This document shows positions 9,798-23,315 of a stretch of 64,000 nt of DNA, piece by piece. A program made the position numbers and the translations under genes. Under the pieces are notes generated by a model, which did no database searches, was not told the DNA's origin, and saw only the letters and a program-made list of their open reading frames with translations. This stretch comes from Ulota crispa (lineage: Eukaryota; Streptophyta; Bryopsida; Orthotrichales; Orthotrichaceae): the NCBI GenBank assembly GCA_963920765.1, contig OY987244.1:28252358-28316357 (forward strand), written 5' to 3'. Position 1 is the stretch's first letter. Each line of letters opens with the position of its first letter.

Positions 9798-12700
9798 TTT
9801 GATATCTATAATTCAACTTTCGTACAGTTTCTCAACATTAAAAAATAATATAAAATCATTTTGTAGAAATAATATTTGGATCTCAAATAGTGAAGCCAAC
9901 ATGCACTTTCAAAAGGTTGCATCCTTAGCAACAATTATATTACTAATTAGACTTAAAATTAGATAAATAAGTCTCTGTCTATGACTAAAAATTAAAGTTA
10001 TTTTGAGTAAAAAACTCTGCAAAACTTAGATAATCTATTCATGGGAGAGAGAATATGCAAAATATGGTTAATTTAGTTGTTTATTTTAGTTATTGGCCTA
10101 TTGCTGGTAATTTTGGTTTAAATACAAATCTTTTAGAAACCAATTTAATTAATTTAAGTGTAGTACTTGGTTCATTAATTTACTTTGGAAAGGGAGTGTG
10201 TGCGGGTTAATTATTTAAATAAAATTATTGGAAAAACCAGTTACACTTAAAAATGTATAATTCCGACGAATAACACTCAATGCTGCACTTAGTTACAAAG
10301 TGCCCATATGAGGGTTGGAAGAATGATTTTTGAGTATTTTGAGATATGTTTTATGTCTTTATTTATTTACATAAATGCAGTTTTTTTGTTTAGTGACGTT
10401 GAAAAAGTAAACACATGAATAAAACTACAAATACTTATGGTGGTAGCAATTTGGGGACCTGATTGCATATGACAGTTATGCAAAAAGAAACACAAGGTAA
10501 TTTATACAAAAAAACAAGCTGAGGAGATTTTGATACTAATAGATGTCAAGATTGCAAGTGATTTAATCAACGAAATATATAAAATTATATTTAAGAAATT
10601 TATAAAAAATCAAATATTAGCAAGTGCCACAAAAAGCAAAAATAAATATTTCTAAAATCAAGAAACTCTAGATTTAGAAGCTTGGCAAGTTATGCCAAGC
10701 TAACCAAAATCATAATTTTGAGACAAATTAAAAGGATTTTTGAAAATAAATCTTCCTAATTCTTCAAACTTTCTTACAATTTTTCAAGAGGGTATATCTT
10801 TATTAAAGAATATACATATGGCAATAGTACTTGAAAATTTGTAATTAGTCTTTTCTAAGATTCAAATCACTACTTACGTCTAAAAATCCAATAGTTGATT
10901 ATTTTTATAAGATTATGTTGTAGCAACAATTTAATAATTATTTCAAAGAATTTTGTAGCTTCTTTTAATAAATCTTCAGTTTTTCATCTTATTCTATCAA
11001 AAAGACTTCAACCTTTGCATTTACTTCTTCACTTTCACACTTTCCTACTGTCACTCTCCCTCATGATTTTAGAGTTCTATGTTTTACCTCATTAATGAGT
11101 AAATTAATATTGTAAAAAAAATTTAATTTTACTGTACCGTTGTCAACTTCTTTTCTCATCTTTTTCTGTTTTTATCTAAATTAAATTAAACTTGTAACAA
11201 TGCGTAATTATGCAACATAATACAAGTTCAAACAAGATTAGTCACAAATTTCTGAAGAACATCAGCCCTTATTTACGTATTCTTTCAGATTTCCTTCAAA
11301 ATGTTAAATGCTCACTCCATAGTCCATACATATGTAAAATGAAGATTGGATGAAATTTTAATGCGCCTGGAATCATGACACTAACTCTTTCAAATTACAT
11401 TTACATGGGCAATACATTCAAGGTCATATCAAGAAACCTATATTTTTAATTAACTTATATGGTTCAAATACAAGCTTTCTAACTCTAGTTTGCTATAAAA
11501 AAAAATAGCCCAATCATGTTCTTTTTAGTCCATTCAAACTCGTAATCTCAAAATATATTATTTTTTATCTTCAATTTTTTTATAGAATAGTAGAAAGAAA
11601 AATCGTACAACAATAGTAAATTTTCCTTTTTCTAACTAGAGTTAATATTGGAAATTGCAAGCTGTCAACGCCTTCTATCCAGTAAAGATTATTATGCAAA
11701 ATTCAAATTCTTTTGCTAAAATCCTAGGTTTTTTATTTTTTGGTGTTTGAATAAAAAAATGCAAATACATTCTCACAATTATGCAAATTTTGATTTTGAT
11801 GACTCTTACATTCCACAATCTCAAATACATCTCCAACTAGGTGCAACCTACCTGGCTACCTCCCGTATCAAGTCTCCCCGTACCAAATTTCATTAAGAAA
11901 TTTACTATTTTAGGTAAATACATTTTTCATTAAAAATCTTTTTTTTTCAAAAAAATCCTAATTTTGCACATGAAACATGAAAATAGCATGTGAGATCAAA
12001 TTGTTTCTTCAAACATCTTTCCTATTTAAAACCTCACGAAAAAGTAATAAAAATAATAAGCAAAACCCAAGTACCTCTCAAAGATCCAAACTCTTTACTC
12101 TCAATTATTCAAACTTTCAAGATAAATGCTAGAAGTTGCAACAATTCTCTACTCACCTTATAAATTAGTGTGTGTGTATTGATAACTTGCTGCTGAATCA
12201 CGATAGTAACACCAAAATAATACCATTATCACAACGAGTTTTTGTCTCATATCTTTCATAAAGCTAAAGTTTCACAGACGAACCAAAGTCAAGGATGAAA
12301 AAAAACTAAAACAAAAACAAGAGAGAAGATCATTAGAGTTTTAAAAGAGAAATAAAAAAAGTTTTTGAAGAAGGGGTTGTGATAAAAAGGGTTTCAAAAT
12401 ACATGCAACCTTATTTCAAAAATGTACTAAAAAAACAAAATCCAGTTTTGCGATGCCTTCTCACTTTATATTACAACCAAAGGAAGTAACCAAAATTAAC
12501 CTTTCAAAAACAAGCCATGTTTTGTGAGGAATTGTCTCCACGTCATCTCCCCTCTACATTAAATATTGCATTTAGGTTGCCTTACCAATAATTAGGTTGC
12601 TTTATCTTGAAAAGTTACCTCATGACTCATTGTTTGGTCACTTGGAGGTACATACAACTCTTTAATTTTTAGAATTTTACAAGGTTTATGAAGTGGATGT

Positions 12701-13589
12701 TACTAATTTGTTTTGCTGCTGCATAATTGTTATTGTCAAACCCTTAAAAAAAAATTGTAGTAATTACTGATGAAACTTACTGTAGCAGCAGTAAATATTA
12801 TATAGTGTAAAATGTTGAGAAACTGGTGTAGGAAACCTAAACGCAATATTCAGTGTAGTGTAAAGAGGGTCTCAGCCTAATTCCTCTCTAAATCCTAAAG
12901 TTAGAAATCCTTGCGGAAAGTGATCCGTGGCCCTGATTGGTCACTAGAAAACAGCATCGACACGGTTACAGAGCCTGGGATTGGATGCCAAGACTGGCTC
13001 CCATGCTGCCCCTCATGCACTGCCCGTGATGGCCCATCTGACAGCATCTGCCTGAAGGGCCTGTTTCCGGGAGCTGGTGGGGCACTGGTGCCCGGAGGGC
13101 TAGAAGCTTTCCATTGGAAAATTTAGGGGCGGATCAGACCAGTGTTTTTTGGGCCTCATGAGGCAACCCTGTCAGAAATTGAACCAATTCATCACTGTCT
13201 CTCATAATTATCTATCCTGGGAAGGCATGTGGCATGCGGTAGGTGAAAAAAAAACACTAGTTCTAACTATGTCTCACATTCAATGTGACAAAACCCTATG
13301 GGAGTGCAAAATTTCATCTTTTTAGGTCAGAAAAGATGGGACTTGGGCTAAAAGATGGGTCTAGCATTTTGATCGACCCAAACCCTCAATGAAGTTTCAT
13401 TTTTTTTGGTGCCAAAACTTTCAAAAGTGCTGTCATGCAGGTGCCACGTAAGCAAGTGGGATATGGGACTTGAGGCATAGTCTGAAACACGAAGTCTCGC
13501 CTTTTGCCTCTTTGTCAATCAGATTCTCAAATTGAAGTGGGACTTGGGATGCGGGACATAGTCTAAACCACCCCTTAGAGGAGGGGTAT
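9798..13589. other. AT-rich gene-free region
   Basis: Strongly AT-rich, with only short chance reading frames and no recognisable protein, RNA gene or ordered repeat. A less AT-rich patch at about 12905-13130 is open for 71 codons but matches nothing I know. Confidence 0.5.
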
Positions 13590-13806
13590 GGTAGACAAAT
13601 CCATTCCCGCTCACAAACCTAATGCCGCTCATATGTTTGCCATGTGTACATTTTGAGTCTAAAATCTAGGCCTACCATAGATATCTTATCTTCTACATCA
13701 TAAAAGATAAGGTATATATGGCAGGTCCAGATTCTAAACTCAAAATGTACACGTGAAAAATATATAAGCGGCATGAGGTTCATGAGCATGAATGGGTTTG
13801 TCTACC
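13590..13806. mobile_element. 217 bp near-palindromic element (hairpin MITE)
   Basis: GGTAGACAAATCCATTC at the left is mirrored by the reverse complement of GAATGGGTTTGTCTACC at the right. Pairing continues with few mismatches through GTGTACATTTTGAGT to a short loop near 13690-13700 (ATCTTATCTT / AAGATAAGG). Each arm is about 100 bp. Transcription would give a long hairpin. Confidence 0.7.
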
Positions 13807-14956
13807 TTAATTTTGAATAGAGATCTAAGAGCAGCTCCACTTGTGACTCCAACACACTCAAAGTGGATGAAAAGTGTTGAGGCCCCTCCCAAAACCCTCT
13901 CAAGACACTTTGTCCTACTATGTTCAGCAAGGGCCCTTCAAACCACTATTCATCATTATTGATCTTAAGTTTAATGCACTTTATCCTCTACTATTTTTTG
14001 TAAGTAATCAATTGATTATTTATGGGGAATGTTGGAGTGTAACGCCACCTTTTTGAAGAGCATGGGTGAAGATGAAGGGGCTTAAGGGCCCTTCAAAAAT
14101 AGATGGAAACCTTTGTACGTACTAAATGTGGGAAGCACCGATGGAGATGCACTTAGGGCTTTTACTAAGTCTCCTTTCCAATTCCTAACATGCTCTCAGC
14201 TAAAGTAGCTACCTAATTCATTTGCCAATTAAATAAACCAATGAATCTTAAAACTTGACCACTTGAAAGATTGAAAACGGGAACGTATAACTTTATAATT
14301 ACATTCACAAGTCTTGGTTTGTTTTGGAATACTTTTCAGAAGTTTTGATGTAAAAGAATTGGGACTTTACTCCAAAAATTGGATTAACACAAATGGGATA
14401 TCTACTTGGGAGTCAAATTTGAACAATTTTGCTTGCATAAACTGTTCAAGCATTTTTTTATTTTTTTGTTTTGCTTCTTTGCAACCCATCATAAAACCCG
14501 GGTGGATAACTTACCGCGTTTTAGATTTAGCGTATGGCATAATATAGGGAGGGATTTATTCCTTTCAGTTAAAATTATAACAAATTTAGAACTAATTAAG
14601 GGTACTTTAAATGGGCTACATTCAGTATAAGTAATATAGGGAGAAAACAAACATGGGATATTAATTATTATTACAAGTAATGAAGAGACTAAAGACGTGG
14701 AGTATCCTATGGCAGTTATTGTATTTAGTCTGATAGGGCGGTATACGAGGTGCCAAGTGTTACTAGATGAAAGATAAGATCAATGATTGCAAGAATGACT
14801 ATGAATTTTCTTGCATAATACATACATGTAAATGAAGACTGTTCACTTGTTTTGATTTTTAGTTTAGTTACTTATGCACTCTAGAAGTTATATCATTGTA
14901 TGCTATTTTTAAGAATATGCTCTTTGTTTTTATCTTACCTATGAAACTATGGTGCA

Positions 14957-15196
14957 TTAACCCCTAAAGAACCAAGCAGCCCTTTGCGACCAATACAATA
15001 CGGGGTATTTTTCTTGTATTTGGAGTGCATCCGCACCTTTATTACAATTGATACCAACAAAGAAGTTAGAATAAAGATCAATGGTGTTCTAGTGAGGTAG
15101 TCAAGATCCCAAATTAAAAAATTTGTTGGTAGCAAATGCTAGTTATATAGCACTGTAAATACTACGTATTATAGTAGCTTGGTCCTTTAAAGGTTA
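14957..15196. mobile_element. Small MITE with TTAACCCCTAAAGAACCAAGC termini
   Basis: TTAACCCCTAAAGAACCAAG at the left end is matched by the reverse complement of CTTGGTCCTTTAAAGGTTAA at the right end. The interior is non-coding and about 200 bp. A shorter relative with the same left end and a decayed right end lies at 16214-16293. Confidence 0.55.
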
Positions 15197-16945
15197 AACC
15201 CCTAAAACATCATTTTGCTTAACAATTTATGGTTTTTTTTATAAGTAAAATAACCTAGGAAAAAAAAATTGTCTAGCCCTTATAAATAATTGAAGAGTGC
15301 CCTAAAATAAGTCATTTGGTCCAATGATATAATTATAAAGACCCTAAAAATTACCCACTTGCCGCACGTGGGGTACCCAACTTACTAAGAGTGATCCACT
15401 TGAGTCATAGAATTGGGACTTATAGAGTTGGGTCTTATGATATTTCATGCATGATGGTGACTGCATTTTTTTGCTTTGTTATGATACAAACGTTAGTGCT
15501 TTTATGTTGAAGATTTACAATTTTAATGATTTTTGGCAAAGCATTTGTTTTTGCGGTATATATGTAATATAAATGCTTTAATACATTATGTCAAAGTTTG
15601 CAATTTATTGATTATGAAAGCATTTATATGTGTATGTGCATCATTCTAGATGTTATTAGAGTATTGTGTTACTTTTTTAACATTTGAATAGTGTTGATCC
15701 TCAATAAAAATCCTTGCATATATTCTTTAACTCAAAGAGCACAAGTATATATCTCTCTTAAAAAGAAAGTTTTTCAATCAAAAAATGGCTTTTCGAAATA
15801 CTTCAAAAATTTCGTGCTACAAAAAAAACTGGCCTCAATCAGTTATTAACACTTTAAACCTAAAGAATAAGATTCATATAAACGTCATTGATTTTCATTT
15901 ATAGTCAAATTTTAGGAAGAATTTACAAATCATTTGTTTCAACTTGCACATAAATTTACTAGTGAAATGAGCAATAGATCAACCCATACGGATATAATTT
16001 GTGAATCATTGTCAACAACGTGTTTGAAGGTTCTGCTTAACCACTATTCTAAATTGCAAATCATAATCCAATATTATCAACATTTCTTTTGTCGAAAATC
16101 AATTACAATTGTCACCACTGTAATTTTAGCCATTAATATATTTGAATTCATGGGACTTCAAAAATAGTAATACTAAACTCCTATACAATTACAATGTTAA
16201 CTCAACAATGTCATTTTAACCCCTAAAGGACCAAGCAGGTACCTGCCCAAAATCACTATGTTGCTAAAATAGGGGTTTGGTTCTTTCGGAATTAAGATGA
16301 AAGACAATGATTAAAATCATTGACCAATGAATGTTGACCATTCCAAACAACCGCTTTTTTACCTCAACACCAATAAGCTAAATTATTGTATATAATTGCA
16401 TCACTAAATTGCATCAGTTCACTATCCCTATGAATACATAGAAAGATGAACAGTCCAAATTTATAAAAAGTCAAAAGTATTATTGAGTACAAAAGACAAC
16501 CTTAATCTAATAACAACCTTTGCAATGTATATTGTAAGTGAAAATCCTTATGGTTCAATTTAGCATTGAGATTAATTTTTGCCCCTAAAACTCCTTTGCT
16601 TTTTGAGCAATTTTTGAAAAAGGTGGTAAAACATGAAGAATTAAATATGGACAAAAGTGAAAAATAAACCATGTGATCTTTTTCTTACCTTCGTGTAAAA
16701 CATGTACTGCATTTGAAACTAAAAGTTCTTACCCTTCTCAAGAATCGTACATTCAAAGTAGTCTGTTTCATTTTTTCCTAGTATTGTGCCTCTCTATTTC
16801 AAAATTGAATGAAAATTGGAGGATGTGGAATTTGGCTTGCAAATTCTGAGTTGATGTGCAGTGCCCTCCAACAAGTTCTCATATACCCTGTTTTGCCATT
16901 CAAGGAATTTTCTTAATACAAAATATAATTATCATTTTTTTGTTT

Positions 16946-17799
16946 TTAACCCCTAAAGGTCCATTGTCCCCTCGGGGGACAAATGGAATTTTGGGTAGGT
17001 ACCTATGGCTAAACTACTTTGCGTGATTTTTTGAAATTTATATGGAAGATGAGGAATTATAAGATCTATGTGGGAATCTAATGTTTCCTTCATTCTAACA
17101 ATTATTGAAGAAGTTATGCATGAATAACTGAGAAACATGGGAGAATCGGGCAGCAAAAAAAAAATTGCAACTTTTTTAAATAAAATTTTGAAATTAGTTT
17201 TTCAAATTTTTATGTATTTGGGAAGTTTTGAATCATTCAATTCTAATAGATGAGATGAAAGTTATGAGAAGTTTTAGATTGTGGGTAGGTATGGGACTCC
17301 CAAACCTCCATTTCTTCTCCCTCTTGTAAAACTTGTTGCTTTACTATTTTGAGCTCTTTGTGTATTTATTTTTTGACTTTTTTTTTTTGCAAGTTGTAGT
17401 AGACTAAGATTCCTTGGTTTTCACCTTTTGGATCAAAGTAATTTAGGTTTTTGAATTTCACATAAATCCTCCAATTTTGCCTAGTGTATATGCAGATTTC
17501 ATGACCTTACGGCATTGTAGGATTTTACAAAGTATGATCCACACCTCCGTTTCATTTGGAAATTCTCCCACATTTACCTAACTTGGTCTTCTACATGGGA
17601 AAAATAAACTTCAACTTTGCGTAGAGCAATTTTTTGATATAGGAGCCGTCAAAGGCTTCTGAAATTTTTGGGCAGCACGGAAAAAAACTTTTGTTTTCAC
17701 TTCAGATGTCAATATCTCACTCTTCTACAACTAGAATGAGCTGATTTTTTTCCCGCAAGTACCTCCCATAGTCTAGGGCAAGATCTTATGGTTGGATTT

Positions 17800-17836
<37 letters not shown>

Positions 17837-17910
17837 TCTCCTCACTTCCCCAAAAGGGGCAATTTTGAGTGATTTTCACAAAATGAATGGCTTGGACCTT
17901 TAGGGGTTGA
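16946..17910. mobile_element. ~965 bp element with TTAACCCCTAAAGGTCCA termini
   Basis: TTAACCCCTAAAGGTCCA at 16947-16964 pairs with TGGACCTTTAGGGGTTGA at 17893-17910. The interior has no open frame of note and contains a (TA)n tract at 17803-17833. It is probably a non-autonomous DNA transposon of the same TIR family as 14957-15196 and 16214-16293. Confidence 0.55.
17803..17833. repeat. (TA)n microsatellite
   Basis: About fifteen TA dinucleotides in an unbroken run. Confidence 0.9.
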
Positions 17911-17924
17911 TCATAGAAATTTGA

Positions 17925-18310
17925 TCCTTATGCAATTCCAATCAAGCATACCAAATTTTGATTCCTTAATATCAAAACCTTATTTCTGGTGAATTGTTTC
18001 GTATGAAATTCATGGTTTTAAATGATAATTGATTGAAAAGAATTGGTGATCAATTTTTGAGATTTGATTGCACAAATATATAGGAAACATCTACACGCAC
18101 ATCTTCTATGCTAAAAAGGACCCCCTTAAGTAATAAAAATTTGATTTACAAAGATTTCAATATGGGATTATGATTTATCCAAATTTTGTGAAATTGATAT
18201 TTCTCTATGATGTTCAAATTTTGCTATTTAATTCATACATTGTGACTGAGTTTGTACCTTTGCACATGATGTTCTATTTACTCAGTGAAAAAGTAGTTAA
18301 AATCTAGTCA
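17925..18310 (+). repeat. Diverged direct copy of the adjacent palindrome arm
   Basis: This stretch aligns in direct orientation with the left arm of the palindrome that follows. Shared blocks include ATGCAATTC, TTTTTGAGATTTGATTGCA and CTTTG(C/A)ACATGATG. There are many substitutions. It looks like an older tandem duplicate of the unit at 18480-18855. Confidence 0.55.
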
Positions 18311-18375
18311 AAAAAATAAATGAAGAGCAAGAGGGTTTTGTTTTGAAAACTTGAGGACTTGTTGGAGCCACGGTA

Positions 18376-19244
18376 CAATACCACTTAGTATAGATAGGTA
18401 AAACCTATTTTGGCATTCCAAAGAAGTTTGATTACCAAAAAATGTAAAGGTCATTTTAATTTCATATTTTTTGTATGTGATTCTCATGCAATTCTAATGG
18501 ACTATACCAAATCTTGGTTACTAAAAATAAAAATCTTATTTTTGGTAAGTTGTTTTGTGTCAAAATTGTGGTTTTACAAGAAAGTTGATTAAAACACATT
18601 GATGATGAATTTTTGAGATTTGATTGCATGGATGTGTAGGAGATATCCATGTGCACATCTTTCCTTCTAACAAATATCTTTAAAAAGTTCAAAATTCCTT
18701 CAATGGAGACTTGAACATTGGTGTAATCATGACCAAATTTAGTGAAATAAATAATTCTTTATGGTAATTAAATTGTGCTATTTGACTCATATGTTATGAT
18801 TAAATCTATACCTTTGAACATGATGATATGTTTGTTTCGCCAAAAACTTATTAAAAAATGGAGATATTGATTTTACTAAATTTAGTCATGATCAGTGCAC
18901 CTTTAACACCTCTATTGACGGAATTTTGAACTTTTTGAAGATGTTTGTTAAATGGAATGATGTGTGTATGGATGTCTCCTAGATATCTATGCAATCAAAT
19001 CTAAAAAAATCATCATCAATGTGTTTTAATCAACTTTCTTGTAAAACCACAATTTTGACACAAAACAACTTACCAAAAATAAGATTTTTATTTTTAGTAA
19101 CCAAGATTTGGTATAGTCCATTAGAATTGCATGAGAATCACATACAAAAAATATGAAATTAAAATGACCTTTACATTTTTTGGTAATCAAACTTCTTTGG
19201 AATGCCAAAACAGGTTCTACCTATCTATACTAACTGGTACTATA
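18376..19244. repeat. Large near-perfect inverted repeat (palindrome)
   Basis: Left arm about 18376-18765 and right arm about 18860-19244 are reverse complements around a spacer of roughly 100 bp. Over at least 200 bp of each arm I find essentially no differences; for example both arms encode the same 60-codon chance frame. Outer and inner parts of the arms are more diverged. Near identity implies recent formation or gene conversion. No coding function is apparent. Confidence 0.85.
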
Positions 19245-19344
19245 CATGCATGATCTATGAGAAGTATACCAAGAACCGCAACCTTAATGTACTTTATGCA
19301 GTTATCATGAAGTTTTGCATTATGGTAATCTTGTGAAGGACATT

Positions 19345-19762
19345 GGGGGTACCTTAGTCACAGCTTCTCGGAGAATGAAAAGTGAATGGAGATTGAGAAT
19401 TTGTGGAGAGAAAAGAGGAGCCAAGAGGAGCTCATTCTTTGTGAAGATGGTGTGACATTTCGTTTGTTTGTTTTGCGGAGAATGAGAATGGGGAAAGATT
19501 ACCTGCTTTCAAAAGATACTGTATTACTGCACTTTCCACCACATGGGGCCGTCAATTGACGATAAAAACAAGCGCAACAAGGTGAAACGTGGGTTGCAAG
19601 AGGTGAAACTTCTCTTGCTAAATTTCTCACCACTCCATTCTCCACCTCCGGAAAAGAATGGGATGGTGAAAAGTTTAGCACGCTAACCAAAACGGAAGCT
19701 CAGGTAGCCAATAGCAAAGCAACACGTTTGCAGCCGGCCAAGAAAGTGCTGTGACTACCCCT
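19345..19762. mobile_element. MITE-like element with GGGGTA..GTCACAGC ends
   Basis: GGGGGTACCTTAGTCACAGC at the left and GCTGTGACTACCCC at the right form imperfect terminal inverted repeats. The interior is less AT-rich than its surroundings and has only short frames. A related unit is nested in the foldback element near 9110-9512. Confidence 0.5.
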
Positions 19763-20101
19763 ATTATCATGACTAGTAGTGTGAAATCTTTTTATAAAAT
19801 TCATGGAAAAACTTTTGGACCATCCCACAGATTTGGTCAATCCGACCGGTGGATTGTGAAAGCATAATCATGTCAACAAAATCGTAAAAGCATAATTGAG
19901 AAGAAAACAAAACAAAAGAAGATATTGCCAAATTTATGAAAATTTCAGTTCATAAAATAAAAACTGTTTATTGTCTTGCTTGGTAGAGATAATCCATTTG
20001 GCATTTATTTACAAGACCTTATTATGTCACAAAAAAATGTCCGTTTTGGCACAAAGAATCAAACCTACTTTAGAATATGCATCTAAAGTCAAATTTCAAA
20101 A

Positions 20102-20191
20102 CAATATAAATATAAATATAAATATATAAATATAAATATATAAATATATAAATAAATATATATATGTATATATATATATATATATATATAA

Positions 20192-20222
<31 letters not shown>

Positions 20223-20258
20223 TTTATATATTTATATATATATATATTTATATATACA
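20102..20258. repeat. AT-only low-complexity tract
   Basis: Runs of TATAAATA and TATATA almost without G or C for about 160 bp, partly self-complementary. Confidence 0.85.
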
Positions 20259-22239
20259 TATATTTGCATTTCATATTTGCATTTTTTTTTTTAAAGTTTG
20301 CATACCCATATTTAGTAATACAACTTGCAAGAGCTACCCCAAAATTGTAGAACTTATTTTGGTTTTAAGAAATTCGAGGGGTTAACAATAATGCTAGAAA
20401 CAAAAAATGAAAATTTCTTATATAAATTATTACCCATGGTTATACTCAAGTCTTACAGAAAAAACTATATTTATACTTAACCATACAATATACTGTACAA
20501 TAACAAGTGGTGCCTAGAAGTATTAATCAACTAGATTCTTTTCAAAAATGAAGATAAGGTCCACCCAGGGAAACCCATTTCAATTACAAGAACCACTAAT
20601 TAAATAGTTGAATGCTACACTAATGGATTTTTTACCTTAGTAAACTACAAAAGACGAAATAGAAAATTATTCACTTGGAGCCCAAGATAACGAACATTGA
20701 TTTGCAAAATAAAGTAAACACCCCCAACAAAGTTCTGGAGCTGTAACAATTTTCAACGTCTATACCATATTTGATTAGCACGATGAAACATAAATGGTGT
20801 AATCTGATTTTTGCTAATGAAGTGATATGCCCGAAAAGATATGCGCTCGAGAAGTAGAATCTAAAAATCCATAAACAATCTAAACGCCTTGAATCCAGTA
20901 TGACAGTATTGCATACCCATCAACATATTTCATAAAAAAGAACACACGAAATCATTCATCTCCATTCAGTCCATTGTGAACAAGGAAAAAAATATGCATC
21001 TTACTGGTTATATCCATATGGTTGAATCTCCCGTCGGATTACTGTAATCTTCCATTCTTTGTTGTAAATCCTTCAGCATGTTACGAGGACTATACCAGAT
21101 TCTTCCTGAAATTTGGGTTAATAGAATTGGACATTTTAAGAAGACACCCTGCAAGGATGAAAATGACCCGTCTCATAGGTATTTAAGGATTAAAAAGGAG
21201 GTTCTAACGTTCCAACTGTTCCAGTCAGATTGGCCGCGTTATGGCCCCCATCGTATCCATTCATTGAACTAGAATGTCCAAGAAACCAGTCTCATCAATC
21301 TCTACAGCCCTATACGCAACAACTTTAGCCCACTATAATCTTGCATAAGTTTATCATATTATGAAACAACAAGTCATTTCTCGAAGAACACGACTCGGAG
21401 TTTGAATCTCAGATAGGAAAACAAACGCACCAAAAATCCATATGACAGCCAGCCAAGAAAAGATTGCATCAAGCTCAACCTTCAGAAACGAAATGGACCA
21501 GCTTGCTAGCCATGCTTCAATTATCCCACCACTAGACAACATTCGGTTCGAGAAACCTCCGTTTCAAAGTCAAAATATTTAACCCAACGTCTGGAGGAGA
21601 AAAAAAGGAAAGGGAAATATCCACAAAAGCCATCTAGAAAACCGAAGAACTCGCACTTTCCAAATCTTTCCGGCAATGGAATTGGAAGCAGAACTGGCTG
21701 GTACACTAACCTAATAAAACGACAATGGCAGTTTCATCAACTGTATGGTTCTACAATATCCAATGTACAGTGCACTACAGCCAATATGTAAAGGAGCTAA
21801 CTAAAGACTTCTACACTCTACTATGCATTCATATACGACAAGAAAAGCTGGGATTTGCTGCTACGTACACGAATATCACTCTCTCTGGACTTCGGCAGGA
21901 ACACGCCTAGTACCACAGACAAAATGTCAAGGGCAATGAGCATCGAAACTGGTTACAATCCTGCACGAACCATCGAAACAGGAGTTAGAGCTAACGAGCT
22001 ATGGCAGTACCGATAACCGACATAGGATCTTCTACTCGAAAAAGGGGTTCCACACAGAAAGTTATTCTGCTTCTATGCAAGGAAAACAAACCTTGAAAGC
22101 TCTAAAAAACTCTCGCGGTTTGATCTTAACTTTAGAGAAGGTTACAAAAAGTGTTAACCTCGCAGTCCTCGTTCACAAACTACAAAAATGTCCAATGATC
22201 ACACTTGAACTATTGAAACTTACAGTACAGTTTCAACCC

Positions 22240-22530
22240 CAAGCCTAGACTCTGGATTCTAATGCTGCAAACTGTACTCAGCTCACACAGCTGGAGCACC
22301 AACGGCGGCTACTTAGCAGAACAAGCCTAAACTGCAGAGACAACTGCAGTGGAGAAGGACAACTTGGTAAAAAAGGGAGGGAGACGAGAATAGAAGTACG
22401 ACAAAAGAGGGTTGAAAGGACAGTAATGAGAAGCTACGAAGACATTATAGAAGAAGAAAGGGTGTTTGCTACCACGCTAAATTAATTTGGTCACACGTTT
22501 CAGATTTATATTTCTGGGCATTGCACCATT
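22240..22530 (+). repeat. Direct repeat copy 1 (copy 2 at about 23025-23315)
   Basis: The two copies, about 785 bp apart, share ordered blocks including AAACTGCAGAGACAA, TGCAGTGGAGAAG, AGAAGTACGACAAAAG, GTGTTTGC(T/C)ACCAC and CATTGCACCATT. Substitutions and small indels separate them. This is a diverged local duplication of non-coding DNA. Confidence 0.7.
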
Positions 22531-23024
22531 AAAAATTTCGAAGACAAGTCCCAGCCTATACGTTCAAATTGATTCCTATGGTCTTCATCCGAGACATTAA
22601 CAGCACTTTCGAAAAGCTTAAGTCAGCACTTTTAATGTCTTGAAGTGTTGCTACACCTCGAAAACTCCGTCAATACACACGCAAACTCTATATCCAACAA
22701 AGAGATTGACATTGGCTTATGCCTTATCAACTTTCGCCGCACATATTGTCCAACTGCTAACATCACTCTACTCAAGCACATATCAATAAGCACCTGGATA
22801 ACAAGAAATCGTCTGCGTAAAGGATTTCACGATGAAGCCACAAATTGGAGTGATGCACACTACAGAGCATATCAATGCACAAGACTTCGTTGCATATCAT
22901 GCATGAAGTACATTACAATACTTGATGATTGAAACATCACTCCAGCGTAGCATGCTTTAAAACCTCAAAGTCACAGATTCAAAAACATCTAGAAGGAGGA
23001 CGTAACACTACTTTCGGTAAACAC

Positions 23025-23315
23025 AAACCTAAACTGTAGATGTCAGTGGTGCAAAGTGTCCTCGGCTCTCATAGCTAAAGCATCCGCGGTGGCTTGTTGG
23101 CAAACACAACCTCAAACTGCAGAGACAATTGCAGTGGAGAAGAGACCATGGTAGAGTAGGGAGGGTGACGAGAGGAGAAGTACGACAAAAGGAGGATTAA
23201 AAGAAGAGGAATCAGAGAGAGTGGAAGACATAAGATGAAGAAAGGGAGTGTTTGCCACCACACTAGATCAATTTGATCAACAATTTCAGGTTTACATCAC
23301 TGGACATTGCACCAT
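23025..23315 (+). repeat. Direct repeat copy 2
   Basis: Partner of the copy at 22240-22530, with the same block order and orientation. It lies about 0.6 kb beyond the stop codon of the minus-strand DNAJ gene. Confidence 0.7.

Noticed and set aside
18410-19208. Two identical 60-codon frames on opposite strands
   Set aside because: They are the same DNA in the two arms of the palindrome, with no start context, domain or codon bias; not genes.
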